64,000 nt of DNA from Pectobacterium atrosepticum (lineage in GTDB: Bacteria; Pseudomonadota; Gammaproteobacteria; Enterobacterales; Enterobacteriaceae): contig CP036163.1 of the NCBI GenBank assembly GCA_019056595.1, forward strand, positions 4,650,001 to 4,714,000. The letters are read 5' to 3'. Position 1 is the first letter of the stretch. The number at the start of each line of letters is the position of its first letter. The notes under the pieces were generated by a model. That model was not told the origin of the DNA. It made no database searches and worked only from the letters and a program-made list of their open reading frames with translations. The position numbers and the translations under genes are program-made. Shown here one piece after another: positions 1-9,063 of the stretch.

Positions 1-17
1 GCTGGGGACGTAGCCAT
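1..17 (-). CDS. 5' end of a gene cut by the window edge
   Basis: An ATG on the minus strand at base 17 is followed by Met-Ala-Thr-Ser-Pro before the window ends. A good Shine-Dalgarno sequence (AAGGAG, bases 25-30) lies seven bases upstream, which is why I call a start here. Five codons are too few to name a product. Confidence 0.4.
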
Positions 18-182
18 TCAAAAACTCCTTATGCGTGAAAAGAGAGCGAGTTAAGCCAACACCATAACAAACTCACGCAGCTCGCTGATACCGTTCTGTT
101 CTATCTCTACCTCATATTGATATAACACGAGAACCGCACATTGTTCAGGGAAAGCGGCCAATGTGCGGATCGTCGTCAGGGC

Positions 183-350
183 TTAATAACCGACGGTAAA
201 GTGTTGACGAGTGTGTGCTGGGGTTTCAATAATGACTAATGACACAATCATCAATGACACGGTTAGCCAAAAGACATTGCCAGCGGAAAGCCATGCCGAA
301 ATTTGTCGCTCTCGCCGCCAGGCCAAAAAACGCGATGCCTGAATGACCAT
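183..350 (-). CDS. Small single-span membrane protein, unrecognised
   Basis: About 55 residues. An Arg-rich start (WRRERQ) is followed by one strongly hydrophobic segment (FWLTVSLMIVSLVII), so an inner-membrane protein with one helix is likely. I chose the ATG at 350; a TTG at 365 is also possible. No strong ribosome binding site is visible. The RR-x-AWLS-FW arrangement loosely recalls small enterobacterial proteins of the YmiA type, but I cannot assign it. The neighbours give no functional clue. Confidence 0.35.
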   Translation of the reverse strand: MVIQASRFLAWRRERQISAWLSAGNVFWLTVSLMIVSLVIIETPAHTRQHFTVGY

Positions 351-417
351 TTGACTCTTAATCAATTGGCCTATCTACGCTAAATATCACTGCATCGTGC
401 GACCTTGCTCGCACATC

Positions 418-1422
418 CTACTTATCTACACCGGCCGTCGCCTCATTAAGCAGCGTGAGATAACGTGAACTCGAAATGTTCCTACCGGTGACAACGCAGA
501 CGGTTTTACGTCCCCCAATCTCCTTCGCGTAGCGAATGGCTCCCGCGACGGCTGGCACCCCTGAAGGTTCGACAACATGACGGTGAAGTTCGAGCATTGA
601 CAGCATTGCGGCTTTGATTTCAACTTCTGATACCGTGAGCACGCGATCGACACGGTCACGAACCAGCGGCCAGGTCATCGCACTGGGCTCAATATAGCCG
701 CTAACGCCCTCAGCGATGGAGGGAGTCAGTTCGACGGGAAGCGTTTCACCGGCGTCTTTCCAACGGGCAAATGTCGGGCTGACTTCACTTTGTATCCCCC
801 ATACTTCGATAGCGGGGTTGATTGCTTTTACTGCCGTCGCAATCCCCGAAATAAGCCCGCCGCCGCCGATATTCACCAGGATTATCTCTGCATCCATCCA
901 GTCTTCCATAATCTCAAGGCCGACGGTGCCGCCACCAGCAATCATATGCGGATTATCGTAGGCTGAAACGAAGGTAGCACTAGACTGTTGCGCTGCTGCT
1001 ATTGCCGCCTGCCTCGCTTCTTCGATGTCATCAAAAAACGTAATGTGGGCACCACAACCTTTCATGGCCGCGACTTTCATCGGGTCTGCTGAGCGTGGCA
1101 AAAAGATGGTTACGGGGACGCCCGCCACTTGTCCGGCATAGGCGAGCCCTAATCCGTGATTTCCTGCCGTTGGGGCGATGACGCCAATACGGCGTTGTTC
1201 TGCACCCAGATTGGCAAGAACGTTTGCCGCGCCACGTAACTTGAAGCTACCGGTCTGTTGGAGGTTTTCCATCTTGAGCCGAATTTCTGCACCAACAAGA
1301 GCGGATAATTCCTGCGAGCGGTCTAGCGGCGTTCTGCGTATCGTCGTTTTAATCTGCTGAGATGCCGTGTAAATATCTTTCAACGTTACAGAGTCGGTTG
1401 CTCTTTGGTATTTGCTTGTCAT
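418..1422 (-). CDS. PLP-dependent threonine/serine dehydratase-like enzyme
   Basis: A 334-residue fold-type II pyridoxal-phosphate enzyme. The Schiff-base lysine sits in GSFKLRGA (Lys61). The substrate/cofactor loop TAGNHG is at about residues 85-90, and the glycine-rich phosphate-binding loop GGGGL is at 186-190. It has the length of single-domain (catabolic or hydroxyaspartate-type) dehydratases and lacks the C-terminal ACT-like regulatory domain of biosynthetic IlvA. Such enzymes deaminate threonine, serine or hydroxyaspartate to a 2-oxo acid in the cytoplasm. It is divergent from the ArsR-type regulator starting at 1475, which probably controls it. The exact substrate cannot be told from sequence; Ser/Thr ammonia-lyase or threo-3-hydroxyaspartate ammonia-lyase are the main options. 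Confidence 0.85.
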   Translation of the reverse strand: MTSKYQRATDSVTLKDIYTASQQIKTTIRRTPLDRSQELSALVGAEIRLKMENLQQTGSFKLRGAANVLANLGAEQRRIGVIAPTAGNHGLGLAYAGQVAGVPVTIFLPRSADPMKVAAMKGCGAHITFFDDIEEARQAAIAAAQQSSATFVSAYDNPHMIAGGGTVGLEIMEDWMDAEIILVNIGGGGLISGIATAVKAINPAIEVWGIQSEVSPTFARWKDAGETLPVELTPSIAEGVSGYIEPSAMTWPLVRDRVDRVLTVSEVEIKAAMLSMLELHRHVVEPSGVPAVAGAIRYAKEIGGRKTVCVVTGRNISSSRYLTLLNEATAGVDK

Positions 1423-1474
1423 AGTATTTTCCTATCAACTGTATATGGAAATAACTATATAGGTGTTTGGCTAT

Positions 1475-1825
1475 ATGAACAAGTATGCAACGACAGCCGC
1501 CGATCTACTACGTGCGCTCGGCAATGAGCAGCGGCTCATCATTCTGGAATGGTTGGCCAATCCTCGGGCAAATTTCCCGGAACAGCAGGATGGCGACTTG
1601 GTTGAGGACGGGGTATGTGTAGGGTTTATCACTGAGAAAATTGGCCTGAGCCAACCGACCGTCACTGGCCATCTTCAATATCTATCGAAAGCCGGAATTG
1701 TCACATCGAAACGCATCAAGAACTGGGTGTTCTACAAGCTCGTCTCTGAGCGTTTAGACGAGGCAATCGCCGTATTGTCTGATCTTGCGAAGGTTGCCGC
1801 GCGTCACCATAAACCGTCAGAGTAA
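1475..1825 (+). CDS. ArsR-family winged-helix transcriptional regulator
   Basis: About 116 residues with the ArsR-type layout: an N-terminal helix (LLRALGNEQRLIILEWL), a recognition helix region (IGLSQPTVTGHLQYLSKAGIV) and a winged part (KRIKNWVFYKLV). No Cys metal-binding motif of the ELCVCD type is present, so it probably senses something other than arsenic or a heavy metal. The ATG at 1475 has an AGGTG nine bases upstream; a GTG at 1463 would add four residues. The start is only about 50 bases from the divergent dehydratase gene, so it likely regulates that gene and itself from the shared intergenic space. Confidence 0.85.
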   Translation: MNKYATTAADLLRALGNEQRLIILEWLANPRANFPEQQDGDLVEDGVCVGFITEKIGLSQPTVTGHLQYLSKAGIVTSKRIKNWVFYKLVSERLDEAIAVLSDLAKVAARHHKPSE

Positions 1826-1889
1826 ACCGTTAACTATCTGTTTTTACTTCGGCTATTGATTTTATTATTTATGGTATCGGCAGCAATAT

Positions 1890-3089
1890 TTAACTGCTCG
1901 ATTTCGTAACGCGTGTAGTTAGCGCTGTTATCGCACTGGCTGTGGTAAACAATGCGATGATCCATGCCATCGTCCACGGTGTCCCATCGCTCAGTAGCGC
2001 AAGTAGCAGGGAAGATATAATGCCGCTGCCGTACTGTAGCGCCCCGATTAATGCCGATGCCGAACCAGCAATGTTTGGCACTGCATCAAGCGCTGCGGCA
2101 GTTGACGTTGCGGCGATGATGCCGTTCATCGAAAAGAACACAAACACTGAGATCACAATCAGGGGCATTCCGCCGATATTCAGTTTTGCGCCAATAGCAA
2201 GAATGAACGACGCGACGGTTGCGATTAGCACGGCAAATTTAAGCAGCGTCTCAAGCGGATAGCGCTGAACCAGACGACGATTTACCATGCTCATGCCCAT
2301 CACGCCGACGATATTCAGCGCAAATAGACAGCCGTAGTGCTGTGGCTCGACGCCGAAATAGGTGATGTAGACGAAGGCCGAACCAGTAATAAAAGCGTAG
2401 GCGGAGACATAATAGAACGTCAGGCATAAGGTGAAACGCATGAAGTTAGCGTTTGTCAGCAGTGCATAATAGTTGCGAAAGGCGCTGGGCAAAGAAGCCT
2501 TTACCCGCCTGTCTTCGGGTAATGTCTCGGGCAGCCAGCGTAATGAAATCAGCATCATGATACCAATAATCGCCAGCAGCCAAAAAATAGCGTGCCATGA
2601 CGTTACTTTGATCAACTGCCCGCCGAGTAATGGCCCTGCAATCGGGGCAATTGCCATCACGATGATTAACGTAGAGAGCATTTGCGCCGCACGGGTACGA
2701 CTAAAGAGATCGCGGATCATCGCGCGGGCCAGCATAGGGCCTGTACACGCCCCCAGCGCCTGAAAGACACGCCAAAAAACCATTTGCGATATATCCGTAG
2801 ACAGTGCGCAGCCTACCGATCCGATGATAAACAACACCATACCAATAAATAGCGGTGTGCGGCGGCCCAGATGGTCGCTTAACGGCCCCCAAACCAGCTG
2901 CGCGATGCAAAAACCCATTAAAAACCCGGTGATGGTGAGTTCTGCATCGCCTTGTAAATCTTTTGCCATGATGGGCATGGCGGGTAAATAGATGTCCGTC
3001 GATAAAGAGGTAAACGCCATCAGTGCACTGAGAATGGCAATGAAAAGTAGCCCTGAAGTTTTTTCTGAGCGCGTTTGAACGTGAGTCAT
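1890..3089 (-). CDS. Bcr/CflA-type MFS drug efflux transporter
   Basis: A 399-residue major facilitator superfamily protein with twelve predicted helices. The N-terminal helix carries the Bcr/CflA-like stretch TDIYLPAMP, and the loop 2-3 motif A appears as GPLSDHLGRRTPL. The motif C-like segment is in helix 5 (AIAPIAGPLLGG). Family members are proton-driven inner-membrane exporters of drugs such as bicyclomycin and chloramphenicol, or of small metabolites. It stands alone on the minus strand between the ArsR gene and a second, convergently oriented MFS gene. The substrate is unknown. Confidence 0.88.
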   Translation of the reverse strand: MTHVQTRSEKTSGLLFIAILSALMAFTSLSTDIYLPAMPIMAKDLQGDAELTITGFLMGFCIAQLVWGPLSDHLGRRTPLFIGMVLFIIGSVGCALSTDISQMVFWRVFQALGACTGPMLARAMIRDLFSRTRAAQMLSTLIIVMAIAPIAGPLLGGQLIKVTSWHAIFWLLAIIGIMMLISLRWLPETLPEDRRVKASLPSAFRNYYALLTNANFMRFTLCLTFYYVSAYAFITGSAFVYITYFGVEPQHYGCLFALNIVGVMGMSMVNRRLVQRYPLETLLKFAVLIATVASFILAIGAKLNIGGMPLIVISVFVFFSMNGIIAATSTAAALDAVPNIAGSASALIGALQYGSGIISSLLLALLSDGTPWTMAWIIALFTTASAITALTTRVTKSSS

Positions 3090-3258
3090 ATCTATCCGTC
3101 TGGTTTTACATGCTTTGGATTATCTTACCGGGATTGCGCCCAGTGATAATCGTGCGCTGCAGGATAGACGTTATGAATGACACTCATAAATCAGCGGTGA
3201 TTTAAGCAGAAAGGGGGATGTAATCCCCCGTGAATCCCAAAGGCGTATGTTTAGCGTG

Positions 3259-4494
3259 TTATCGGGTAACCCGTTTCCACCTTGGCAGGTGGGTGAATGC
3301 AAGGACGGCAAGTATCATTCCGCCAGACAGAAAAAAGGTCAGTTGCATCCCGTTAGCGAGGGAAGCGGGCGTGGCATGGGTAAAATCTTCCGTTCCGACG
3401 CCTAACGCGAAGGCCTGTCCCATGACTGAGGCTCCGGCGATCAGCCCAATGTTGCGCGACAGGTTAAGCAGACCAGAGACCGTACCTCGCTGGTTCCCAG
3501 GAACGTCGGCAAGAGTCGCAGTGTTATTTGCAGCCTGAAAGAGCTGGTAGCCTGGCGTCAGGACAATAACGGAAAGGATATACCCCGTGACGCCGAGCAG
3601 AGGAGGCAAGATCGCCAGCATCAAGGTGCCAGTAACCACGAGGGAGAGTCCGGCGGTGAGCGCGCGACCAAATCCCCAAGTGTCTACCAGCCGCCCAGAC
3701 GGAATTCCGCAGAAAATCGCAGTAGCAGGGCCAATTGCCATAACAATCCCTACCAGCGTTTCCTTCAAGCCCAGGCCCGGACCAAGATAGTAAGGGCCGA
3801 CGATTAACGTCGTCATCATGACGGAAGTGACGGCCGCATTGATAGTGAGATTCGATAAAAGCGTGGGGTTCCGAATGGGTGATACACGTTGAGCGAGAAC
3901 CTTCTCTTTAACCGATGCGGTTGGCAACAGGGTAAAAGCCAGAAACAGGACGATCGCTACCAGTGGGATCTGCACCCAGAATAGGCTACGCCATCCCGCT
4001 GTCGTAAGAATAAATCCTCCGACAGAAGGGCCAAGCGCAGTACCCAGTGCGGATACCGTTCCCAGTACCCCCATCGCGCGCCCAACATGCTTTTCACCGG
4101 CAGTTTGCCTCAGCAGTGCCATGCCGAGCGTCATCAGGAAGGCTGCACCGATCCCCTGAAGTGTTCTTGCCCCGATGAGTTGCCACAGATGGGGCGCAAG
4201 GGCACACAGCAGTGACGCGACAGCAAAGAGCACAAGGCCTGCAATGAAAACGGGCTTCAGTCCATAACGATCGCCAAGGCGGCCTGCGATGACAACCGAA
4301 AGCGCCATGGCCGCAAGATAGGCGATGACGACGGCCTGTACCTGTGCGAATGGTGCAGAAAATACCGCCGTTAGTGTCGGAAGGGCAATATTGGCAATAC
4401 TCGTTCCCAGCGAGGCCGACAGTATCGACAGTGCCAGTGTGATGGTGATCCCCGGTTTGTTTTTCTCCGGTTCGCCCAGACTATTAATTGCCAT
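3259..4494 (-). CDS. MFS transporter (EmrB/QacA-like, DHA2-type features)
   Basis: A 411-residue MFS permease. The start resembles the DHA2 group (LGTSIANIALPTL), motif A reads GRLGDRYGLKPVF, and motif C appears as LGTALGPSVGG. It has about twelve helices rather than the fourteen of classical EmrB. The start has an AGGA six bases upstream. It is transcribed divergently from a MerR regulator, and the 66-base gap contains a MerR-type promoter facing this gene, so efflux is probably switched on by a ligand sensed by that regulator. The substrate cannot be predicted. Confidence 0.85.
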   Translation of the reverse strand: MAINSLGEPEKNKPGITITLALSILSASLGTSIANIALPTLTAVFSAPFAQVQAVVIAYLAAMALSVVIAGRLGDRYGLKPVFIAGLVLFAVASLLCALAPHLWQLIGARTLQGIGAAFLMTLGMALLRQTAGEKHVGRAMGVLGTVSALGTALGPSVGGFILTTAGWRSLFWVQIPLVAIVLFLAFTLLPTASVKEKVLAQRVSPIRNPTLLSNLTINAAVTSVMMTTLIVGPYYLGPGLGLKETLVGIVMAIGPATAIFCGIPSGRLVDTWGFGRALTAGLSLVVTGTLMLAILPPLLGVTGYILSVIVLTPGYQLFQAANNTATLADVPGNQRGTVSGLLNLSRNIGLIAGASVMGQAFALGVGTEDFTHATPASLANGMQLTFFLSGGMILAVLAFTHLPRWKRVTR

Positions 4495-4527
4495 TTTTTA
4501 TCCTTGTCAGAATGTGAGTTCCAGAGC

Positions 4528-4558
4528 ATGCTACAAAGTAAAGTCGACTTGAGGTCAA
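4528..4558 (-). promoter_or_regulatory. MerR-type promoter for the MFS exporter
   Basis: Read on the minus strand: -35 TTGACC (4553-4558), a 19-base spacer, then -10 TAGCAT (4528-4533). A 19-base spacer is the hallmark of promoters activated by MerR-family proteins through DNA distortion. The spacer contains the perfect dyad AAGTCGACTT, and the CTTGAGGTCAAG palindrome (4548-4559) overlaps the -35 element, much as in SoxR-type operators. The regulator gene starts at 4561, so it is probably autoregulated from the same site. Confidence 0.6.
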
Positions 4559-4560
4559 GC

Positions 4561-5022
4561 ATGAAATTTCTGGATATTGGCGACGTCTCGGAGAAGAGCG
4601 GAATCAAGCCTTCAGCGTTGCGCTATTACGAAGATATCGGCCTGATTGCTTCGGTATCCCGGCACGGGCTCCGGCGGCAGTTTTCTGAAGACATACTGCT
4701 GCAACTCAGGTTGATCTCGATGGGGAAATCGGCGGGGTTTTCACTTCAGGAAATCGCTGGCATGTTTAACAAAAATGGGATGCCGGATTTGCCGCGTACC
4801 GCGCTTCATCTGAAGGCTGACGAAATCGACCAGCAAATCCATGAGCTACGGGTATTGCGTGATACGCTGCGGCACGTCGCCGACTGTTCTGCGCCATCGC
4901 ATATGGAATGCCCAACCTTCAGGAAACTCGTTGAGGTCACGCACCGAAGGGGCCAGATGCGTGAAAAGACGAGCACCGCAGCCATTCGAAAAGTGCCGCA
5001 AAGTATGAAAAAGAAAGTTTGA
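4561..5022 (+). CDS. MerR-family transcriptional regulator
   Basis: A 153-residue MerR protein. The N-terminal winged helix-turn-helix reads IGDVSEKSGIKPSALRYYED, with the family RYYE motif, and is followed by a long coiled dimerisation helix (ADEIDQQIHELRVLRDTL). Two cysteines near the C-terminus (in DCSAPSHMECP) could bind a metal or be redox-active, but the SoxR iron-sulfur pattern is absent. I chose the ATG at 4561 over the TTG at 4504 because the family motif begins there and GAGGT lies six bases upstream. It is divergent from the MFS exporter, its likely target. Confidence 0.85.
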   Translation: MKFLDIGDVSEKSGIKPSALRYYEDIGLIASVSRHGLRRQFSEDILLQLRLISMGKSAGFSLQEIAGMFNKNGMPDLPRTALHLKADEIDQQIHELRVLRDTLRHVADCSAPSHMECPTFRKLVEVTHRRGQMREKTSTAAIRKVPQSMKKKV

Positions 5023-5354
5023 TACTCCGTTTGGGGCGAGTTCTTATTCACGTTTATATTCGAGTTGTCATATCTTCAACCTTTTAAATGCGTTGCTGCA
5101 CATATACTGGCAGGTGAAACTATCACGCTGCTAATGGGTAACGACATCATTTATAAAAACCACAAAGTGGACGGCTGGCTAAAGTGGATCAGTAATATGA
5201 GACGTTATTTAGTTAAAACTTTTGGGAAGTAAATCATTATTATAAAATGGTTATTGGTTATTCATGATTTTAATAATATGCTATAGGTGGCACCATGTTA
5301 TTGACTGCAAGAAAAGTCTACGTAATACATGGTATTTTAGGGAGTTATATTTAA
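5023..5354 (+). other. Intergenic stretch with a short orphan reading frame
   Basis: No convincing gene. A frame from 5098 to the stop at 5232 is open (ending in RRYLVKTFGK) and looks protein-like, but it has no good start except an internal ATG giving about 32 residues. It may be the tail of a deleted gene. The rest is AT-rich leader DNA of the lipoprotein gene at 5355. Confidence 0.3.
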
Positions 5355-5978
5355 ATGGGAGTATTTTACTTGAGATTTTTCATGGGGATGGTTGGTGTTT
5401 TATTGTTAACAGGATGTTCGTCAATCTCGACTGTCCGTGACTATAATAAAAATATAACGAATTACACAGGAGATAAAAAAGTGGGAGTTGCATTTGACAC
5501 TGATAACAATCAGGTCAGAGTTTACCCTGAAACGAAGGCTTGTATTGATTTGTATTCAGCGAGTAATGGTTTTTTGCCGCGCGGTGCTTTTGATTTTCGA
5601 GGGTTGTCTGACAAGAAAAGAATAGGTATTCCAGAAGTAGAGGGTATGAGAAAAATCAGTCAGGAGTATTGGGTTAGTGCTAATAATAATATAGCCATAA
5701 GAGTCATTTATACTGGGGATACGGGAACTAATAATTTCTTTTCACTTAAACAAATCGTGTCTGAAAGCGTTATAGTTTTCAAACCCCAACCTGGAGCATT
5801 TTATTATGTGAAAGTTGACTTTGATAATCAGAGTGTTGAAGCAAGAAAATACCTGAGGGTCTATCAGATTATTGAGGGCAGTACAGGGGGGGAACAGCTT
5901 AAACATGTGGAAATCTTGAATGTTAAAAACTGTCCGGGACAGAAACCATGGTATATGAAGGGTGGTGCCATTATTTAG
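5355..5978 (+). CDS. Putative lipoprotein of unknown function
   Basis: 207 residues. The N-terminus is a lipoprotein signal: a short basic/hydrophobic stretch and the lipobox LLTGC with Cys21, so it is probably lipidated and anchored in the outer membrane. The mature part carries no domain I recognise; it ends with a Cys-containing segment (NVKNCPGQKPW) that could form a disulfide with an upstream Cys (KACIDLY). The gene is AT-rich compared with its neighbours and is followed by a relic of an IS3 element, so it may be acquired DNA. Confidence 0.6.
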   Translation: MGVFYLRFFMGMVGVLLLTGCSSISTVRDYNKNITNYTGDKKVGVAFDTDNNQVRVYPETKACIDLYSASNGFLPRGAFDFRGLSDKKRIGIPEVEGMRKISQEYWVSANNNIAIRVIYTGDTGTNNFFSLKQIVSESVIVFKPQPGAFYYVKVDFDNQSVEARKYLRVYQIIEGSTGGEQLKHVEILNVKNCPGQKPWYMKGGAII

Positions 5979-6068
5979 TATCCTTGTTTTTTTGATAATT
6001 ACGTGGGCACCTTGTTGAATAGATAATATGCCTTTTGGTTCTATAGGCGAATTGAATCGTTGCGGGTT

Positions 6069-6247
6069 TGTTAGACACCTCGGAGTCATTTAAAATTGCT
6101 TAAAAAAGAGGTGCCCATGAGCGGTAAACGTTATCCCGAAGAGTCCAAAACTGAAGCAGCTGGGTGAGATCGTTCCGTCCCAAGTGTCCAAATGTCGCTT
6201 AATGAATATGAACAGCAGCACTATCAACGGCTAGGAAGTGTCTAGAC
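6069..6247 (+). mobile_element. Internally deleted IS3-family element
   Basis: A relic of about 180 bases. At 6117 a reading frame begins MSGKRYPEE, the usual start of an IS3-type OrfA, but stops after 16 codons. Shortly downstream, another frame reads NEYEQQHYQRLGSV then stop (to about 6243), which matches the end of an IS3-type OrfB. The edges carry matching terminal sequences: TTAGACACC on the left and its imperfect complement AGTGTCTAGA on the right. Everything between has been deleted. Confidence 0.7.
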
Positions 6248-6343
6248 TACGTATAGCGACTCAGAGCAGGTCCAGCAATCTGGTACAGTCTCAAAAATTA
6301 CAGGTATAATCCCACACATTATTTAACGGGTTTAGGAACGAAG

Positions 6344-6883
6344 ATGACAAAGCTCACCTTACAAGAGCAGATGCTAAAAGCTGGATTAGTGACCAGCAAA
6401 AAAATGGCCAAAGTCCAGAGAACGGCTAAAAAATCACGCGTTCAGGCTCGTGAGGCAAGAGAGGCTGTGGAAGAAAATAAAAAAGCACAACTTGAGCGTG
6501 ATAAACAGCTAAGCGAACAACAAAAACAAGCTACTTTATCTAAAGAATATAAAGCTCAGGTGAAACAGCTCATTGAAATGAACAGAATCAACATTTCAAA
6601 AGGCGATGTTGGTTTTAACTTCACAGATCAGAATTTAATTAAAAAAATTGTTGTGGATAAGCTTACTCAAGCTCAGCTGATTAGCGGTCGTCTCGCCATT
6701 GCTCGTTTGGTGGTTGATAACAGTGGAGAGAGTGAATACGCCATTATCCCCGCGATCGTAGCCGATAAAATTGCGCAGCGAGATGCGAACAGTATTGTAT
6801 TAAACAGTGCGCTGAGTCAGGAAGATCAAGATGAAGAAGATCCGTATGCCGATTTTAAAGTGCCCGATGATTTGATGTGGTAA
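6344..6883 (+). CDS. yaiL: YaiL/DUF2058 family nucleoprotein
   Basis: 179 residues. The start (MTKLTLQEQMLKAGLV) and the following lysine/glutamine-rich coiled region (residues about 20-75) are typical of the DUF2058 family, known in E. coli as YaiL. The C-terminal half holds the globular part ending in DPYADFKVPDDLMW. Members are described as polynucleotide-associated proteins; the molecular role is not settled. It is a single-gene unit with an intrinsic terminator directly downstream. Confidence 0.88.
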   Translation: MTKLTLQEQMLKAGLVTSKKMAKVQRTAKKSRVQAREAREAVEENKKAQLERDKQLSEQQKQATLSKEYKAQVKQLIEMNRINISKGDVGFNFTDQNLIKKIVVDKLTQAQLISGRLAIARLVVDNSGESEYAIIPAIVADKIAQRDANSIVLNSALSQEDQDEEDPYADFKVPDDLMW

Positions 6884-6910
6884 TTAACATTTTGCATGTG
6901 CTTATGTATG

Positions 6911-6930
6911 AAAAGCCCTTCAGGGCTTTT
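6911..6930 (+). terminator. Intrinsic terminator after yaiL
   Basis: AAAAGCCC, a short TTCA loop and GGGCTTTT form a compact hairpin flanked by A and T runs, so it can work in both directions. It lies 27 bases after the yaiL stop. Confidence 0.8.
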
Positions 6931-7042
6931 CATTAAGATTTTATGTTCAGCCAGTTGATGAAAAATAGAGTGTTATTGTCGTTGCCAATACCTTTTCCGC
7001 CAGCACACTGATGATGGGTTAATCAAATCAGGAGAACACAAG

Positions 7043-7933
7043 ATGTCAGACCATCCCACAATTGCTCTTATTGGTCCGGGTGCTATCGGTACCACCATCG
7101 CTGCTGCATTGCATGAAGTTGACCGAACGACAGTCCTTTGCGGGCGCACCGCGCATCCGCAGTTAATTTTGCGTCACGATGATGGTGAAGTTGTGGTGCC
7201 AGGTCCGGTATTGAACAATCCTGCGGCGATCAGCCACCCGTTCGATTTGGTGTTTGTCGCAGTGAAAACCACTCAGGTAGCTGACAGTGCAAACTGGTTG
7301 GCCGCGCTGTGCGATGAAAACACCGTAGTATGTGCGCTGCAAAATGGTGTCGAGCAGAAAACCCTGTTGGAGCCTTTTGTCAACGGTGCAGAGGTGTTGC
7401 CTTCGGTAGTGTGGTTCCCGGCACAGCGCGAGCCGGATGCCTCCGTCTGGCTGCGCGCCAAGCCGCGCCTCACGCTGCCGGATGTGCCGCAGGCAAAACG
7501 AGTAGTCGATGTGCTTAGTTGCACACGCTGCGTGGTTGAGCTGTCGACCGATTTTACCTCCATCGCATGGCGTAAACTGCTGCAGAATGCGGTTGCTGGT
7601 CTGATGGTACTAGCTAATCGCCGTGCTGGGATGTTTTCACGTGGGGATATAACTGAACTGGCACTGGCTTATCTGCGCGAGTGTCTGACGGTGGCGCGTG
7701 CGGAAGGTGCGGTACTGAACGATGACGTTCCGCAGGAGATCGTTGACGGTTTTCATCATGCCCCTGTGGATTTAGGCACCTCCATTCTCGCCGACCGCCA
7801 GGCAAACCGCCCACTGGAGTGGGATATCCGCAACGGCGTGGTACAGCGTTATGGTCACTTACATAATATTTCTACGCCCATCAGCGACGTGTTGGTACCG
7901 CTGCTGGCGGCAGGGAGTGAAGGCCCAGGTTGA
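7043..7933 (+). CDS. Ketopantoate reductase-like NADP-dependent oxidoreductase
   Basis: 296 residues. The N-terminal Rossmann fold has the dinucleotide-binding loop GPGAIG (residues about 10-15), followed by the family's VAVKTTQ and ALQNGVEQ motifs. The C-terminal helical domain contains WRKLLQNAVAG, whose Lys and Asn match catalytic positions of the PanE/ApbA family. PanE makes pantoate from ketopantoate in CoA biosynthesis. This protein is more likely a paralogue, as often seen in enterobacteria, so I give no symbol. AGGAG lies upstream of the ATG. Confidence 0.82.
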   Translation: MSDHPTIALIGPGAIGTTIAAALHEVDRTTVLCGRTAHPQLILRHDDGEVVVPGPVLNNPAAISHPFDLVFVAVKTTQVADSANWLAALCDENTVVCALQNGVEQKTLLEPFVNGAEVLPSVVWFPAQREPDASVWLRAKPRLTLPDVPQAKRVVDVLSCTRCVVELSTDFTSIAWRKLLQNAVAGLMVLANRRAGMFSRGDITELALAYLRECLTVARAEGAVLNDDVPQEIVDGFHHAPVDLGTSILADRQANRPLEWDIRNGVVQRYGHLHNISTPISDVLVPLLAAGSEGPG

Positions 7934-8122
7934 AGCCGTTAACTCTTCTGCCACGACTGACCACAGTGTTTCACTTCGTGTCGCTTATGCTTTCATCTGG
8001 CCGACCCTCGCACACCAGAAATTTATCGTCCAGACTTAAACCAAAGACGTAGTCTGCGCAGGCATTGTGCTTTACACTGCGCGCTGCAAAAACTGAGTAG
8101 ATAAACGATTAAGTAGGCGGTA

Positions 8123-8605
8123 ATGGCGATGAACGGAACGATCACAACCTGGTTTAAAGATAAAGGTTTTGGATTTATCAAAGATGAAAACGGTGATAAC
8201 CGTTATTTTCATGTGATTAAGGTCGCCAATCCTGATCTGATTAAGAAAGATGCGGCGGTCACTTTCGAACCCACCACGAATAACAAGGGTTTGTCAGCTT
8301 ATGCTGTGAAAGTCGTACCGGAAAGCAAATACATCTATATCGCGGGTGAGCGCCTTAAGCTCACGTCGATCAAGTCTTATCTGGTTTACAGCGAAGAAGT
8401 GCCTGCCGATACCCGCATTGACAAAGAAAATACGGTGCTGTCTGTGGGGGTACTGATGAATAGTATCAGACCGAAATCAGTCGCTGAGCCTGATGAAATA
8501 CGCTCACTGAAAAAACTGGCAATAACCACCTTCCAGGGAACGACGTTAATCTTCTCGGAAGATGAGATAGACGTGGATGCCACGGTGAAAATGCTCAAGG
8601 TCTGA
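8123..8605 (+). CDS. Cold-shock-domain protein with a C-terminal extension
   Basis: 160 residues. The first 65 or so form a cold-shock domain with both RNA-binding motifs, KGFGFI (RNP1) and RYFHV (RNP2), as in CspA-type RNA chaperones. The remaining 95 residues are a second, unrecognised domain, unlike the usual 70-residue Csp proteins. It probably binds single-stranded RNA or DNA. The segment after the domain (YIYIAGERLKLTSIKSYLVY) is rich in beta-forming residues. It is a single gene. Confidence 0.75.
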   Translation: MAMNGTITTWFKDKGFGFIKDENGDNRYFHVIKVANPDLIKKDAAVTFEPTTNNKGLSAYAVKVVPESKYIYIAGERLKLTSIKSYLVYSEEVPADTRIDKENTVLSVGVLMNSIRPKSVAEPDEIRSLKKLAITTFQGTTLIFSEDEIDVDATVKMLKV

Positions 8606-8737
8606 AACAATACGGACTGACTCTATGCCGAAATCCTATGCCGTGCATAAGCCAGGTTTCGGCATTGCTTACTCACCGCAGTGCGCCGTGATATACGGCT
8701 TTTTCACAAACTCCGCCAGCAACCTTGGGAGCGATTT

Positions 8738-8983
8738 ATGAACAATGAAGTATCACTTAAATATTATGACATCGTGGATGAGTATTCGACGGAATCAGCA
8801 GAGCCGGTGAGCGAGTCTGAACGTGAATCCCTGGCGCGCTATTTCCAACTGCTGATCACCCGTTTAATGAATAACGAGGAAATCAGTGAGAATGCGCAGA
8901 AAGAGATGGCCAGTGAAGCCGGTATCGACGAGCGACGTATCGATGAGATAGCTACGTTCCTGAATCAATGGGGCAATGAATAG
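8738..8983 (+). CDS. ymjA: YmjA/DUF2543 family protein
   Basis: 81 residues, starting [16 protein letters not shown] and ending FLNQWGNE, a pattern I recognise as enterobacterial YmjA. It is an acidic, helical protein with no known function. The family-like start is the ATG at 8738 rather than upstream codons, which would add an unrelated leader. Confidence 0.75.
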   Translation: MNNEVSLKYYDIVDEYSTESAEPVSESERESLARYFQLLITRLMNNEEISENAQKEMASEAGIDERRIDEIATFLNQWGNE

Positions 8984-9063
8984 CTTATTAAGGCCATCTG
9001 GAAAGGGTTAACGTTCGCGCTGTTATGCCGAGGTCCCGCTCTTAACCTACAGTCAGAATCTGC

